A stretch of DNA of 64,000 bases from Pseudomonadota bacterium (GCA_018241265.1 JAFEEF010000018.1:1-64000); one strand, 5' to 3'. Counted from the first letter of the stretch, positions 31,142-40,857 are shown. A program made the numbers and translations. The notes: generated by a model not told the origin, from the sequence alone.

Positions 31142-32077
31142 ATGGACACCGCCGCCATCCGCGCCTACCTGCTCGACCTGCAGGCGACGATCGTCGAAGC
31201 CTTCGAGCGCGAAGGTGGCGCGCCGTTCATCGAGGACCGCTGGCAGCGCGCCCCCGGCGAGCGGCTGCAGGGCGACGGTTGCTCGCGGCTCGTCGAAGGC
31301 GGCGAGCTGATCGAGCGCGGCGGCTGCAACTTCTCGCATGTGCGCGGCAGTGCGATGCCGCCGTCGGCGACGCAGCATCGGCCGGAGCTCGCCGGTGCGC
31401 CGTTCGAGGCGCTCGGCGTGTCGCTCGTCATGCATCCGCGCAATCCCCATGTGCCGACGGTGCACATGAACGTGCGCGCCTTCATCGCGCAGCCCGAAGG
31501 CCGCGAGCCGGTGGCCTGGTTCGGCGGCGGCATGGACCTGACGCCGTACTACGGTGTCGAGGAAGATGCGGCGCACTTCCACCACGCGTGCCGCGATGCG
31601 CTCGCACCCTACGGCGACGACAAGTACCCGCGCTTCAAGCGCTGGTGCGACGAATACTTCTTCCTGAAGCACCGCGCCGAGCCGCGCGGCATCGGCGGCA
31701 TCTTCTTCGACGACTTCGCCGAGCTCGGCTTCGAGCGCAGCTTCGAGATGGTCCGCGCGGTCGGCGATGCCTTCCTGCCGGCCTACCTGCCGATCGTGCG
31801 ACGGCGCCGCGACCTGGTGTATGGCGATGCCGAGCGCGACTTCCAGGCCTATCGACGCGGCCGCTACGTCGAGTTCAATTTGGTGTACGACCGCGGCACC
31901 TTGTTCGGCCTGCAGTCGGGCGGTCGGACCGAAAGCATCCTGATGTCGATGCCGCCGATCGTGAAGTGGCGCTACGACTGGCATCCTGTGGCCGGCACGC
32001 CGGAAGCGCGGCTCTACAGCGATTTCCTGCGGCCGCGCGACTGGGCCGACTGGCAGCCCGTCGCGGGCAGCGCCTGA
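31142..32077 (+). CDS. hemF: Oxygen-dependent coproporphyrinogen III oxidase
   Basis: 311 residues. It shows the conserved HemF segments [40 protein letters not shown] and [14 protein letters not shown]. The enzyme oxidatively decarboxylates coproporphyrinogen III to protoporphyrinogen IX for haem synthesis and needs molecular oxygen, indicating at least facultative aerobic life. Start is the ATG 4 bases after purD; the TGA overlaps the nadD ATG by one base. Confidence 0.97.
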   Translation: MDTAAIRAYLLDLQATIVEAFEREGGAPFIEDRWQRAPGERLQGDGCSRLVEGGELIERGGCNFSHVRGSAMPPSATQHRPELAGAPFEALGVSLVMHPRNPHVPTVHMNVRAFIAQPEGREPVAWFGGGMDLTPYYGVEEDAAHFHHACRDALAPYGDDKYPRFKRWCDEYFFLKHRAEPRGIGGIFFDDFAELGFERSFEMVRAVGDAFLPAYLPIVRRRRDLVYGDAERDFQAYRRGRYVEFNLVYDRGTLFGLQSGGRTESILMSMPPIVKWRYDWHPVAGTPEARLYSDFLRPRDWADWQPVAGSA

Positions 32078-32679
32078 TGGCTCCGACGCCTCGCATCGGC
32101 ATCCTCGGCGGCAGCTTCGATCCGGTGCACAACGCCCATGTGGCGCTGGCACGCCTCGCGACCGATCAGCTCGCGCTCGACGAGCTGCGCTGGATACCCA
32201 CCGGACATTCATGGCAGAAAGCACGCGGGCTCGCACCGGCCGAGGACCGCTGCGCGATGGTGCGGCTCGCGATCGCCGGCGAGCCGCGCTGGAAGCTCGA
32301 CCGGCGCGAGGTCGAGCGCGCCGGCCCGAGCTACACGCTCGACACCGTGCGCGAACTGCAGGCGGCCGAGCCCGGCCGCGACTGGGTGCTGGTCATCGGG
32401 CAGGACCAGTACGAGGGCTTGCCGACGTGGCATGGCTGGCGCGAGCTGCTCGGCCTCGTGACGCTCGCGGTCGCGAACCGTCCGGGGTCGGCCCGGCGGC
32501 TGCCGGCCGAGCTCGAAGCCTGTGCCCGGCGGCGCGTCGAGCTGCCGATGATGGACGTGTCCTCCACCGATATCCGGCGCCGTCTGGCAGCCGGACTGCC
32601 GATTGCCGATCTGGTGCCTGCCGCGGTCGCAGGCTATATTGACCGACACCGCCTCTACGGCGCGACTACCGGGAGCTGA
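32077..32679 (+). CDS. nadD: Nicotinate-nucleotide adenylyltransferase
   Basis: 200 residues. The nucleotidyltransferase motif GGSFDPVHNAH (residues 11-21, with both His) and the C-terminal SSTDIRRRLAAG (ISSTxIR-like) identify NadD, which adenylates nicotinate mononucleotide in NAD synthesis. The start overlaps the hemF stop by one base, and rsfS begins immediately after its stop, the conserved nadD-rsfS-rlmH order of many bacteria. Confidence 0.96.
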   Translation: MAPTPRIGILGGSFDPVHNAHVALARLATDQLALDELRWIPTGHSWQKARGLAPAEDRCAMVRLAIAGEPRWKLDRREVERAGPSYTLDTVRELQAAEPGRDWVLVIGQDQYEGLPTWHGWRELLGLVTLAVANRPGSARRLPAELEACARRRVELPMMDVSSTDIRRRLAAGLPIADLVPAAVAGYIDRHRLYGATTGS

Positions 32680-33336
32680 ATGGACATCCGCAAGCTGCAA
32701 CGTGCCATCGTCGATGGTCTGGAAGACGTGAAGGCCCAGAACATCGCCGTGTTCAACACCGAACACCTGTCGCCTCTGTTCGAACGCGTGATCATCGCGT
32801 CGGGCACGAGCAACCGGCAGACGAGATCGCTGGCCAACAGCGTGCGCGAAGCGGTGAAGGAAGCAGGCTACGGCGTGCCGCGCATGGAAGGCGAGGCCAA
32901 CGGCGAATGGATCATCGTCGACTGCGGCCCGGCGGTGGTGCACGTGATGCAGCCGTCGATCCGCGACTACTACCATCTCGAAGAGATCTGGGGCGGCAAG
33001 CCGGTGCGCGTGAAGCTCGGTGCCGAACGTGCGGCGGATGGCGTTGCAGGTGCTGTGCGGCCTGCAGTGGCCAAGAAGGCTGCGAAGAAGGCCCCGAGCA
33101 AAGCCGTCGGCAAGGCCGCGCCGGCGAAGCCCGCTGCCGCCAAGAAGGCGGCGGCCAAGAAGACCGCGCAAGGCGTGGCCGCCCGGAAGCGTGCACCGGC
33201 CAAGACGCCGGCCAGGCGATCCACGAACGTCGTCACCCGCGTGATCGGCGTCAAGTCGACGTCGGCACGGCGCGCTCCGGCCAAGACGGCCGCGCGCAAG
33301 TCGGCCGGCGGCGCCAAGCGCACGTCGCGCGGCTGA
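32680..33336 (+). CDS. rsfS: Ribosomal silencing factor RsfS with a long basic C-terminal extension
   Basis: 218 residues. The first ~118 residues are the RsfS domain ([18 protein letters not shown], then [13 protein letters not shown] and [10 protein letters not shown]), which binds ribosomal protein uL14 and blocks subunit joining during starvation. Typical RsfS is about 105-135 residues, so about 90 residues are extra: an Ala/Lys/Arg/Pro-rich tail with repeated AKKAA, PAKTPA and APAKTAARK units resembling histone H1 or other AlgP-like nucleic-acid-binding tails. It follows nadD directly and precedes rlmH by 22 bases. Confidence 0.95.
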   Translation: MDIRKLQRAIVDGLEDVKAQNIAVFNTEHLSPLFERVIIASGTSNRQTRSLANSVREAVKEAGYGVPRMEGEANGEWIIVDCGPAVVHVMQPSIRDYYHLEEIWGGKPVRVKLGAERAADGVAGAVRPAVAKKAAKKAPSKAVGKAAPAKPAAAKKAAAKKTAQGVAARKRAPAKTPARRSTNVVTRVIGVKSTSARRAPAKTAARKSAGGAKRTSRG

Positions 33337-33358
33337 GGCTCGGCTTCATCGCCCGGAC

Positions 33359-33829
33359 ATGCGGCTGCTGCTGGTCGCGATCGGCCAGCGCCAGCCTAGC
33401 TGGGCCGACGAAGCGTATGCCGAGTTCGCGCGGCGCTTTCCGCCGGATCTGCGTCTCGAGCTGAAGGCACTGAAGGCCGAGCCGCGCGCCGGCGGCAAGA
33501 GCGCAGAGCAGGCGATGGCCGCCGAAGCCGAGCGCATCGAAGCGGCGTTGCCGCGCGGCGTGCGGCGTGTCGTTCTCGACGAGCACGGCACGCGTCTGAC
33601 GACGCGCGCGCTGGCCGATCGGCTGCAGGCCTGGCAGCGCGACGGCCGCGATGTCGCGCTGCTGATCGGCGGACCGGACGGCCTGGCCGCGCCGCTGAAG
33701 CAGACCGCCGACGAGACGCTGCGCCTGTCGGACCTGACGCTGCCGCATGCGCTCGCGCGCGTGCTGCTCGCCGAGGCGCTGTATCGCGCGTGGTCGTTGA
33801 CGGTGAACCATCCTTACCACCGCGACTGA
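33359..33829 (+). CDS. rlmH: 23S rRNA (pseudouridine1915-N3)-methyltransferase
   Basis: 156 residues. The SPOUT methyltransferase fold is supported by LLIGGPDGL (trefoil-knot SAM-binding loop) and the family C-terminus [16 protein letters not shown], which matches the PYHR ending of RlmH. It methylates pseudouridine 1915 in helix 69 of 23S rRNA. The position behind rsfS is conserved across bacteria. The ATG at 33359 is 22 bases after the rsfS stop. Confidence 0.97.
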   Translation: MRLLLVAIGQRQPSWADEAYAEFARRFPPDLRLELKALKAEPRAGGKSAEQAMAAEAERIEAALPRGVRRVVLDEHGTRLTTRALADRLQAWQRDGRDVALLIGGPDGLAAPLKQTADETLRLSDLTLPHALARVLLAEALYRAWSLTVNHPYHRD

Positions 33830-33916
33830 TCCGCCGCGGCGCGCCGGGGCACGTGGCAGGCTTCTACGCGATGCGCGCCGAAGGCGGCCTTTGCGCCCGC
33901 TTGCGCCTGAGCAGGT

Positions 33917-35443
33917 TCAGCTGCGCATGGGCGGACCCAGCACGACGCAATTGCGCCCTTGCGCCTTGGCGCGGTACAGCGCCGCGTCGGCCAGCCCGAT
34001 GAGTTGCTCCGGGCCCTGGCCCTCGTGCGGTACGACGACCGCGACGCCGATGCTCGCGGTGACGACGCCGAACGGCGAGCGCTCGTGCGGCGAGGCCTGT
34101 GCCTGCACCGCGCGGCAGATCGCGTGCGCCATCGCCAATGCGCTGCCTTCGCTGGCGAGCGGCGCGACGAGTGCGAATTCCTCGCCGCCGTAGCGCGCCA
34201 CGAGGTCGCCGGCGCGTCGCACGTTGGCCGCGAGCACCTGGGCGATCGCTCGCAGGCAGTCGTCGCCGGCCTGATGGCCGTAGCGGTCGTTGTAGTCCTT
34301 GAAGAGATCGACGTCGAGCAGCGCGAGCGCGAGCGGCTGGCCGGCGCGGCGCGCGCGCTGCCATTCGGTCGCCAGCACCTCGTCGAAGCGGCGCCGGTTG
34401 GCGATGCCGGTCAGGCCGTCGGTGGCGCTCAGCGCGCCGAGCTTGCTGTTCGATGCCTCGAGCTCGCGGGTGCGCTCGCGCACCTTGTCCTCGAGGCTGC
34501 GCAGCAGTGCGCGCTGCTCGGCCAGCAAGGTCGCGAAGCCCATGCCCATGGTGCTGAGCGTCAGGATGAACTCCTGGGTGCGCAGGATCAGCTCGTGCGG
34601 CGCCGCATTGCCGAACGGCAGGCGGCCGGCGGTCTGGCACCAGGCGGTCGCCAGCGCGATCAGTGCGACCGCGAACGTGGTCCAGCGCGGGCCGAAGCGC
34701 ACCGCGATGAACAGCACCGACGGCAGCAGCAGGTTCGGCGTCAGCGTGATGCCGCCGAGGATATCGGCGCGGCCGGTCAGGATGGTCACGGCCAGCGCGA
34801 CCGTCAGCAAGACGACCGCCACGTCCGGCCAGCGCAGCACCAGCGGTTCGCGGGCCGGCTGCACGAAGGCGAGCAGCAGCGGCGTGTAGATCAGGAGGCC
34901 GAGTCCATCGCCGAACCACCAGAGCAGCACGAGCGTCGGATAGCCCGCGCTGACCCCGTCGAGCGTGCTCAGCACCACGCCCGCTGCCAGGCCGCTGCAG
35001 AGCGCGCCGATCAGTGGCCCGGCGATGACGAACTTGGCGAGATCCTGGATGCGTTCGAGTGCGGGCGATGCGCCGAAACGCCGCATCAGCACGTAGGTGA
35101 GCGTCACTTCGCCGAGGTTGACGAGAGCGAGTAGAAACGCCGTCAGCGGCGGAAAGACCGGCAGGTTGGCGATCAGGTCCGAGGTGAACGTCAGCGCAGC
35201 GAGCGCCCAGCCGCGTGCGCCGCGGTAGTGCAGCAGCGCCGCGAGCAGCACCGCGTTCGGCAGCCAGACGACGACCTCGTTCTCCGGGGACACCGCGCAC
35301 AGGAACGTCAGCTTCACGCTCGCGTAGTGCAGGATCGGCAGCAGCACGTAGGCCAGCCAGTCGGGCCGCGCACGCCGCCGGGACTGCGCGTCGACGGCGT
35401 CGAACGGCAACCCCGGCAGCGTGGAGTTCAGCGCGCCGGACAT
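33917..35443 (-). CDS. MASE1-type membrane diguanylate cyclase
   Basis: 508 residues. About eight hydrophobic segments in residues 30-300 form a MASE1-like sensory membrane domain (VVWLPNAVLLAALL). A short coiled linker (LEDKVRERTRELEASNSKL) leads into a GGDEF domain (about 340-500) with active-site RYGGEEFAL. An inhibitory I-site RAGD lies five residues before GGEEF. It should make cyclic di-GMP from two GTP and be product-inhibited, controlling biofilm or exopolysaccharide. Its start region overlaps the end of the upstream hydrolase gene by 16 bases. Confidence 0.93.
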   Translation of the reverse strand: MSGALNSTLPGLPFDAVDAQSRRRARPDWLAYVLLPILHYASVKLTFLCAVSPENEVVVWLPNAVLLAALLHYRGARGWALAALTFTSDLIANLPVFPPLTAFLLALVNLGEVTLTYVLMRRFGASPALERIQDLAKFVIAGPLIGALCSGLAAGVVLSTLDGVSAGYPTLVLLWWFGDGLGLLIYTPLLLAFVQPAREPLVLRWPDVAVVLLTVALAVTILTGRADILGGITLTPNLLLPSVLFIAVRFGPRWTTFAVALIALATAWCQTAGRLPFGNAAPHELILRTQEFILTLSTMGMGFATLLAEQRALLRSLEDKVRERTRELEASNSKLGALSATDGLTGIANRRRFDEVLATEWQRARRAGQPLALALLDVDLFKDYNDRYGHQAGDDCLRAIAQVLAANVRRAGDLVARYGGEEFALVAPLASEGSALAMAHAICRAVQAQASPHERSPFGVVTASIGVAVVVPHEGQGPEQLIGLADAALYRAKAQGRNCVVLGPPMRS

Positions 35444-36114
35444 GCGGCGGTCCAGGCGGCCATGGTGTCGGCCAGTTCGGCGATCACCTGGCGGTCGTTG
35501 CGGCCGCTCGCGGCGCGCACGTGAAAGGCATGGTCGGCATCGGCGCACACGGCCAAGGTCGCGCGCGCGCCCAGCGGCGCGAGCGCCTCGCGCAGCAGGG
35601 CGAGGTCGGCGAGCTCGTCGCGCGAGCCCTGCAGGAACAGCATCGGCAGCCCCACGTCGGCCAGATGGGCGGCACGTTCGATCCCCGGCCGGCCGGTCGG
35701 ATGGAGCGGAAAGCCGACGAAGATCAACCCGCGCACGCCGGGCAGCGGCGCGAGCGCCTGCGCCTGCGACGTCATGCGGCCGCCGAACGACTTGCCGCCC
35801 GCAAAGAGCGGCAGGCCCGCGAAGCGCTCGCCGGCGGCGGCCACGGCGGCCCGCACCGCGGCATGCGCGACCGGTGGCGCGTCGGGTCGCCGCGAGCCGC
35901 GCTCCATCGACGGGAACTGGAAGCGCAAGGTCGCGATGCCGCGATCGGCCAGCGCCGACGCGGTGGCCGCCATGAAGGCGTGCGTCATCCCCGCGCCGGC
36001 CCCGTGCGCATAGACGTAGGCCGCGCTCGCTCCGGGCGGAGCGAGCGCCAGTGCCGATACCGTGCCGGCGCCGTCGACGGCCAACGTGAGCGGAACGGGA
36101 TCGGTCGCGGGCAT
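35428..36114 (-). CDS. Alpha/beta hydrolase (KANL3/Tex30-like)
   Basis: 228 residues from an ATG at 36114 (upstream in-frame ATG at 36189 would overlap the maf promoter region and is not preferred). The fold is indicated by YVYAHGAGAGM (oxyanion region), FAGGKSFGG (Ser nucleophile in GKSFGG), and LQGSRDEL plus DADHAFH supplying Asp and His. This is the KANL3/Tex30 alpha/beta hydrolase-like family; the substrate is unknown. Its 3' end overlaps the diguanylate cyclase start, suggesting co-transcription. Confidence 0.85.
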   Translation of the reverse strand: MPATDPVPLTLAVDGAGTVSALALAPPGASAAYVYAHGAGAGMTHAFMAATASALADRGIATLRFQFPSMERGSRRPDAPPVAHAAVRAAVAAAGERFAGLPLFAGGKSFGGRMTSQAQALAPLPGVRGLIFVGFPLHPTGRPGIERAAHLADVGLPMLFLQGSRDELADLALLREALAPLGARATLAVCADADHAFHVRAASGRNDRQVIAELADTMAAWTAACPAR

Positions 36115-36187
36115 GGGTCCAGGCGGTCCGGCAAAGCCCCGATCGTAGTCGGAGCGCCGCGGGCTGCCGTTTGCGATGATCGCGGCC

Positions 36188-36790
36188 ATGCGCTACGACC
36201 ACATCTACCTGGCCTCGCAGAGCCCGCGCCGGCGTCAGTTGCTCGAGCAGATCGGCGTGCGCCACGAGCTCCTGCTGCCGGAGGCGCACGAGGATGCCGA
36301 GGCGCTCGAGGCCGAACAAGCCGGTGAACTGCCGGCGGCCTACGTCGAGCGCGTGACGCTCGCGAAGCTGGCCGCTGCCGAGGCACGCCTGGCCGCCTCG
36401 GCCCGGCCTGCGGCGCCTATCCTGTGTGCCGACACGACGGTGGCGCTCGGCCGTCGCATCCTGGGCAAGCCGCGCGATGCGCCCGATGCGCGCGCGACGC
36501 TCGCGCTGCTGTCCGGCCGGACCCATCGCGTGATCACCGCGGTGGCCGTCGCATCGCGGGGGCGCGTGGAGCTTGCGATCAGCGTGTCGCGGGTGCGCGT
36601 GTCCGCGGTCGCGACGTCCGAGATCGACCGCTACGTGGCGTCCGGCGAGCCCTTCGGCAAGGCCGGTGCGTATGCGATCCAGAGCGCCTTCGCGGCCTGG
36701 ATCTCGCACATCGACGGCAGCTACTCCGGGATCATGGGCCTGCCGCTGCACGAGACCGCGCGCCTGCTGCGCGCGGCCGGCGCGTTCTAG
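36188..36790 (+). CDS. maf: Maf family nucleotide pyrophosphatase
   Basis: 200 residues from ATG 36188 (an ATG four codons earlier is possible). Motifs: [12 protein letters not shown] at the N-terminus, [19 protein letters not shown] and the C-terminal GKAGAYAIQ and [13 protein letters not shown], all canonical for Maf. These enzymes hydrolyse dTTP/UTP or modified nucleotides and have been linked to septum formation; IDGSYS near the C-terminus is the typical substrate loop. It is divergent from the hydrolase gene with 73 bases between. Confidence 0.95.
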   Translation: MRYDHIYLASQSPRRRQLLEQIGVRHELLLPEAHEDAEALEAEQAGELPAAYVERVTLAKLAAAEARLAASARPAAPILCADTTVALGRRILGKPRDAPDARATLALLSGRTHRVITAVAVASRGRVELAISVSRVRVSAVATSEIDRYVASGEPFGKAGAYAIQSAFAAWISHIDGSYSGIMGLPLHETARLLRAAGAF

Positions 36791-36913
36791 CGGTCGGGCG
36801 GCGACGGTTGACACGCACGATGTCACCTCGGCGTCACCTGCCGGCGCTGGCCGACACCGCTGCTTTCTCCCAGACTGGGTCGCGTCATTCGGCTTCGATC
36901 GGGGAGGATCGAC

Positions 36914-37615
36914 ATGCAGGGTACTTTTCACCATCGCGTCTGGATGGGTCTCGCGCTCGCCGGCGCGCTCGCGCTGTCCAGCGCACCGGCCGCCGCGGCG
37001 CTGTTCGTGCCGGGCAGCACCTATCAGGTCCAGGGCACGAACTCGCCCGGCAGCTTCAACGACACCGTCGGCTTCACGCCCGGCACGAGCCTGGTCGACG
37101 GCGGCGCGCTGGCGGTGACCTTGTCGGTGGTGCCGGACGGCGGCAGCGAATGGCTGGTGTTCAGCTACGCGACCGCCGACGGCAGCGCGATGTCGCAGCC
37201 GAACAGCTACTGGTCGCTCAACGAGGTCGGGCTCGATGCGGCGGTCGACGTGAGCTTCACGGCGGCCTACGTGCAGTTCTCGCACGACGGCACCGCGCTG
37301 ACGCCCAGCGCCAGCATCTTCGGCGGCTACAGCGTCGCGCCGAGCCCGGTGCCGGGCCTGAACGGCATCGGCTTCGCGGTGGGCGGCTTCAATGCGCCGC
37401 TCGGCTCCGGGCCGCTGGTCGCGCTCGGCACGTTCATCACGCCGTGGAGTTACCTGAACGCGACCGGCATCGATTCGACGCAGGCCAACGGCTACCTCGA
37501 AGCGCTGAAGTTCGAGCCGACCGTGCCGGTGCCCGAACCGGCGAGTGCCGCGTTGCTCCTCGCCGGTCTGGCTGGGGTCGCTTTCGTTCAGCGCCGCAGA
37601 CGAATTCCGATCTGA
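36914..37615 (+). CDS. PEP-CTERM sorting-domain secreted protein (second copy of type)
   Basis: 233 residues. The signal peptide is cleaved around PAAAA (about residue 28). The mature protein is low in charge and rich in Ser, Thr and Gly (TPGTSLVDGGALAVTLS). The C-terminal sorting signal has VPEPAS, a hydrophobic segment with Ala/Leu/Val, and QRRRR. An excellent GGGGAGG site lies 6 bases before the ATG. Together with the protein at 22485 this implies an exosortase elsewhere in the genome. A perfect intrinsic terminator follows 20 bases after the stop. Confidence 0.9.
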   Translation: MQGTFHHRVWMGLALAGALALSSAPAAAALFVPGSTYQVQGTNSPGSFNDTVGFTPGTSLVDGGALAVTLSVVPDGGSEWLVFSYATADGSAMSQPNSYWSLNEVGLDAAVDVSFTAAYVQFSHDGTALTPSASIFGGYSVAPSPVPGLNGIGFAVGGFNAPLGSGPLVALGTFITPWSYLNATGIDSTQANGYLEALKFEPTVPVPEPASAALLLAGLAGVAFVQRRRRIPI

Positions 37616-37634
37616 CACCCCACCGATGCACCGA

Positions 37635-37660
37635 GGGCCGCCACGAGCGGCCCTTTTTTC
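37635..37660 (+). terminator. Rho-independent terminator
   Basis: GGGCCGC (37635-37641) and GCGGCCC (37647-37653) form a perfect 7-bp stem with a 5-base loop, followed by six T residues (37654-37659). It ends the PEP-CTERM transcript and insulates the rng gene that starts at 37741. Confidence 0.93.
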
Positions 37661-37740
37661 GTCCATCCCCGGCGGAGCCATCGGCGGGATAGCATCGGGC
37701 GATCCGGCCGATCGGGCGGCGGATCGAAACGACAACAACG

Positions 37741-39270
37741 ATGCAAGACATCCTGATCAACTGGGCACCGCAGGAGACACGGGTGGCCATCGTCGAGAAC
37801 GGGGCGGTGCAGGAGCTGCACGTCGAGCGCGCCCTCGAGCGCGGCCTCGTCGGCAACATCTACACCGGCCGGGTCGCGCGCGTGCTGCCGGGCATGCAGT
37901 CGGCGTTCGTCGACATCGGGCTCGAGCGCGCTGCATTCCTGCACGTGGCCGACGTGCAGGTCAACGGCGTGACGCCGCGCTCCGCGATGAGCGCGGCGGC
38001 GCGCACCGCCGGTGCCCGGTCCGACCATGCCGGCGGCGGCAACACCGGGTTGCCGCCGATCGAGCGCGTGGTCTTCGAAGGCCAGACGCTGACGGTGCAG
38101 GTCATCAAGGATCCGATCGGCACCAAGGGCGCGCGGCTGTCGACGCAGATCTCGATCGCCGGGCGGCTCCTGGTCTTCCTGCCGCACGACGACCACATCG
38201 GCATCTCGCAGAAGATCGGTTCGCACGAGCTGCGCGAGCAGTTGCGCGCGCGCATGACGGTGCTGGCGCAGGTGCCCGAAGGCGCGGGTCCGCCGGGCGG
38301 CTTCATCCTGCGTACCAATGCCGAAGAGGCGACCGACGACGAGCTGTCCGAAGACATCCGCTACCTGCGCAAGACCTGGGCCGCGGTGCGCGAGAAGAGC
38401 TACAAGTCGCCGCCCGGCACGCTGCTGCACCAGGACCTGAGCCTCGCCGAGCGGGTGCTGCGCGACCTGGCGCACGAAGGCACGCAAGCGATCCGCATCG
38501 ATTCGCGGCTGCAGTACGAGCACCTGGCCGCGTTCGGGCTGGCCTTCACGCCGAGCGCGGTGAGCAAGCTCGAGCACTACAAGGGCGAGCGGCCGATCTT
38601 CGACCTCTACAACATCGACGAGGAGATCGCGCGGGCGCTGTCGCGGCGCGTCGACCTGAAGTCGGGCGGCTACCTGATCATCGACCAGACCGAGGCGCTG
38701 ACGACGATAGACGTCAACACCGGTGGCTTCGTCGGGGCGCGCAACTTCGACGACACGATCTTCAAGACCAACCTCGAGGCGGGCTCGGCGATCGCGCGCC
38801 AGCTCAGGCTGCGCAACCTCGGCGGCATCATCATCATCGACTTCATCGACATGGCGCGCGAGGACCATCAGGCCGCGGTGCTCGCCGAGCTCAGGAAGCA
38901 GCTGCAGCGCGACCGGACCCGCATCACGGTGAGCGGCTTCACGCAGCTCGGCCTCGTGGAGATGACGAGAAAGCGCACGCGCGAGTCGCTGGCGCACATG
39001 CTGTGCGAGCCGTGCCCGACCTGCCAGGGCATGGGCCAGGTGAAGACGGCGCGCAGCGTCTGCTACGACATCCTGCGCGAGATCCTGCGCGAGGCGCGCC
39101 AGTTCAATCCGAAGGAGTTCCGCATCGTCGCGTCGGCCGCGGTCGTCGAAATGCTGCTCGACGAGGAGAGCCAGCATTTGGCCGGCCTGTCCGACTTCAT
39201 CGGCAAGCCGATCTCGCTGCAGGCCGAGCCGCTCGGCTCGCCCGAGGCCTACGACATCGTGCTGATGTAG
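37741..39270 (+). CDS. rng: Ribonuclease G
   Basis: 509 residues. N-terminal S1-like domain (GNIYTGRVARVLPGMQSAFVDIG, about residues 38-60), catalytic DNase-I-like region with TTIDVNTGGFVG and IIIDFIDM supplying the metal-binding acids, and the Zn-link CEPCPTCQGMG (about residue 420) needed for dimerisation. The length is right for RNase G and too short for RNase E. It processes 16S rRNA 5' ends and other RNAs in the cytoplasm. It converges on the MFS gene. Confidence 0.96.
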   Translation: MQDILINWAPQETRVAIVENGAVQELHVERALERGLVGNIYTGRVARVLPGMQSAFVDIGLERAAFLHVADVQVNGVTPRSAMSAAARTAGARSDHAGGGNTGLPPIERVVFEGQTLTVQVIKDPIGTKGARLSTQISIAGRLLVFLPHDDHIGISQKIGSHELREQLRARMTVLAQVPEGAGPPGGFILRTNAEEATDDELSEDIRYLRKTWAAVREKSYKSPPGTLLHQDLSLAERVLRDLAHEGTQAIRIDSRLQYEHLAAFGLAFTPSAVSKLEHYKGERPIFDLYNIDEEIARALSRRVDLKSGGYLIIDQTEALTTIDVNTGGFVGARNFDDTIFKTNLEAGSAIARQLRLRNLGGIIIIDFIDMAREDHQAAVLAELRKQLQRDRTRITVSGFTQLGLVEMTRKRTRESLAHMLCEPCPTCQGMGQVKTARSVCYDILREILREARQFNPKEFRIVASAAVVEMLLDEESQHLAGLSDFIGKPISLQAEPLGSPEAYDIVLM

Positions 39271-39283
39271 CGGTGCCGGATGG

Positions 39284-39320
39284 ATTGTTTGATAACAATG
39301 ATCGGAGCGAAATCCTCCGA
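39284..39320. other. Two adjacent inverted repeats between convergent rng and MFS genes
   Basis: ATTGTT (39284-39289) and AACAAT (39294-39299) form an AT-rich palindrome with a 4-base loop, followed by TCGGAG (39302-39307) and CTCCGA (39315-39320) with a 7-base loop. No T-tract is present on either strand. The position fits a bidirectional end of transcription. The AT-rich palindrome is unusual in this GC-rich context. Confidence 0.55.
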
Positions 39321-39331
39321 CGAGTGATGTC

Positions 39332-40702
39332 TCAGCGTACCCACAGGCGCAAGCTGCTCGCGACGCCGGCGACGGTCGCGAACATGGCGCCGAGCCAGAG
39401 CGCATCGGTCGCGCCGTGCACGCCGGCGAGGCTGAAGCACAGCGCCGTCAACGCCGCTCCGGTGGCTTGGCCGAGCAGGCGTGATGTCGCGATGATGCCG
39501 CTCGCGCCGCCGGCGCGCTCCGGCGGGGCGCTCGACATCAGCGCCTTCAGGTTGGGTGATTGGAAAAAGCCGAAGCCGAGGCCGCACAGCGACATCCTGA
39601 TCGCGATGTCGGCGACGCCGGGTTGCGCCGGCAGCAATGCCAACGAGGCCATGCCGACCGCCAGGATCGCGAGGCCGATGCCGCCGAGCAGGCCGGGCGC
39701 GTGGCGGTCCGAGAGCCGCCCGGCGACCGGCGCCACCGCCGCGACCACGATGGGCCACGGCGACATCAGAAAGCCGGTGTCGACCTGGTTGCGATGCAGC
39801 ACGCCTTCGAAGTAGAAGGGCAGCGACACGAAGGCCAGCCCCTGGCACGAGAACGAGCAGACCGCCGTCAGTGAGGACAGTGCGAAAGCCGGACGGCGGA
39901 ACAGATCGACCGGCAGGATGGGCGCGGGATGGCCGCTCTCGCGCCGCAGCAGCAGCACGCCGCCGACCACCGCCACGACCGCCGCAGCGAGCACGAGCGG
40001 CGCCGGCTCGCGCTGCGCCGCCGAGCCGAGCGCGAGGATCAATGCAGCGAAGGTGACGACGTTGAGCAATGCCGCGACCGGGTCGAAGACATGGCTGCGT
40101 CGCTCCGACGCCGGCAGCGACGGCCATGCGAACGCCAGCGCCACCACGCCGAGCGGCAGGTTGATGCCGAACAGCCACGGCCAGGGCCCGAACGCCAGGA
40201 TCAGCGACGCGATGCCGGGCCCGACCGCGAAGCCGGCACCGACCACCAGCGCATTCAGGCCGAGGCCGCGGCCGAGCCGGTCCGGCGGATAGATCGCGCG
40301 CAGCAGCGCGCCGTTGATGCCCATGATGCCGGCCGCGCCCAGCCCCTGCAGGCCGCGCGCCGTGGCGAGCAGCGCCAGGGTCGGCGCGGCAGAGCAGGCC
40401 ACCGACGCGAGCGTGAACAGGATCAGTCCGCCCAGGTAGACGCGCCGGTAGCCGATGATCTCGCCGACTGCAGCCAGCGGCAGCACGGTCGCGACCATCG
40501 CGAGCTGGTAGGCGTTGATCACCCAGACCGACGTGGCCGGTGCGGCATGCAGGTCGGCGGCGATCGCCGGCAGCGCGGTGTTGGCGATGGCGGTATCGAG
40601 CGTGGCGAGGGCCACCGCGAGCATCAACGCGATCACGGCGCGGCGGTTGCGCGGCGACAGGGCGAGCGGGTCGCCGGCCGGCGGGTTCAGCGAGACTTGC
40701 AT
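39332..40702 (-). CDS. MFS drug-resistance exporter of the DHA2 type
   Basis: 456 residues, rich in hydrophobic segments (about 14). The motif-A-like VGEIIGYRRVYLGG and the LDTAIANTALPAIAADL opening in helix 1 are characteristic of DHA2 (EmrB/QacA) drug:proton antiporters. It should export hydrophobic compounds across the inner membrane. It is divergent from the heptosyltransferase gene; the 155-base gap includes TACCGGTA (8-bp palindrome near 40760), a possible repressor site at low confidence. No TetR regulator is adjacent. Confidence 0.88.
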   Translation of the reverse strand: MQVSLNPPAGDPLALSPRNRRAVIALMLAVALATLDTAIANTALPAIAADLHAAPATSVWVINAYQLAMVATVLPLAAVGEIIGYRRVYLGGLILFTLASVACSAAPTLALLATARGLQGLGAAGIMGINGALLRAIYPPDRLGRGLGLNALVVGAGFAVGPGIASLILAFGPWPWLFGINLPLGVVALAFAWPSLPASERRSHVFDPVAALLNVVTFAALILALGSAAQREPAPLVLAAAVVAVVGGVLLLRRESGHPAPILPVDLFRRPAFALSSLTAVCSFSCQGLAFVSLPFYFEGVLHRNQVDTGFLMSPWPIVVAAVAPVAGRLSDRHAPGLLGGIGLAILAVGMASLALLPAQPGVADIAIRMSLCGLGFGFFQSPNLKALMSSAPPERAGGASGIIATSRLLGQATGAALTALCFSLAGVHGATDALWLGAMFATVAGVASSLRLWVR

Positions 40703-40857
40703 GGAGACGGTATCGAAGGCGGCTCATGGAGGCGAGCCTGCTGGAGAACCCTAGGGATGTTACCGGTATCGACCCATCACGCCCGCCCGACGCGGCGCGG
40801 CGCCGTCGGGAAACCGGCAAGGCGCCCTCCCTACAATCCGCGACCGCGCCGCCCGCC

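Noticed and set aside
33917-37738. A continuous minus-strand frame over 3.8 kb that would code for more than 1270 residues
   Set aside because: Only its last 508 codons (from 35443) make a coherent protein, the diguanylate cyclase. The rest is antisense to maf, the PEP-CTERM gene and the hydrolase, with Arg/Ala/His-rich nonsense typical of high-GC shadow frames.
40740-40800. Short TACCGGTA palindrome and repeated CGGTATCGA words before the MFS exporter
   Set aside because: Eight-base palindromes occur by chance and no regulator gene lies next to it; mentioned only with the exporter.
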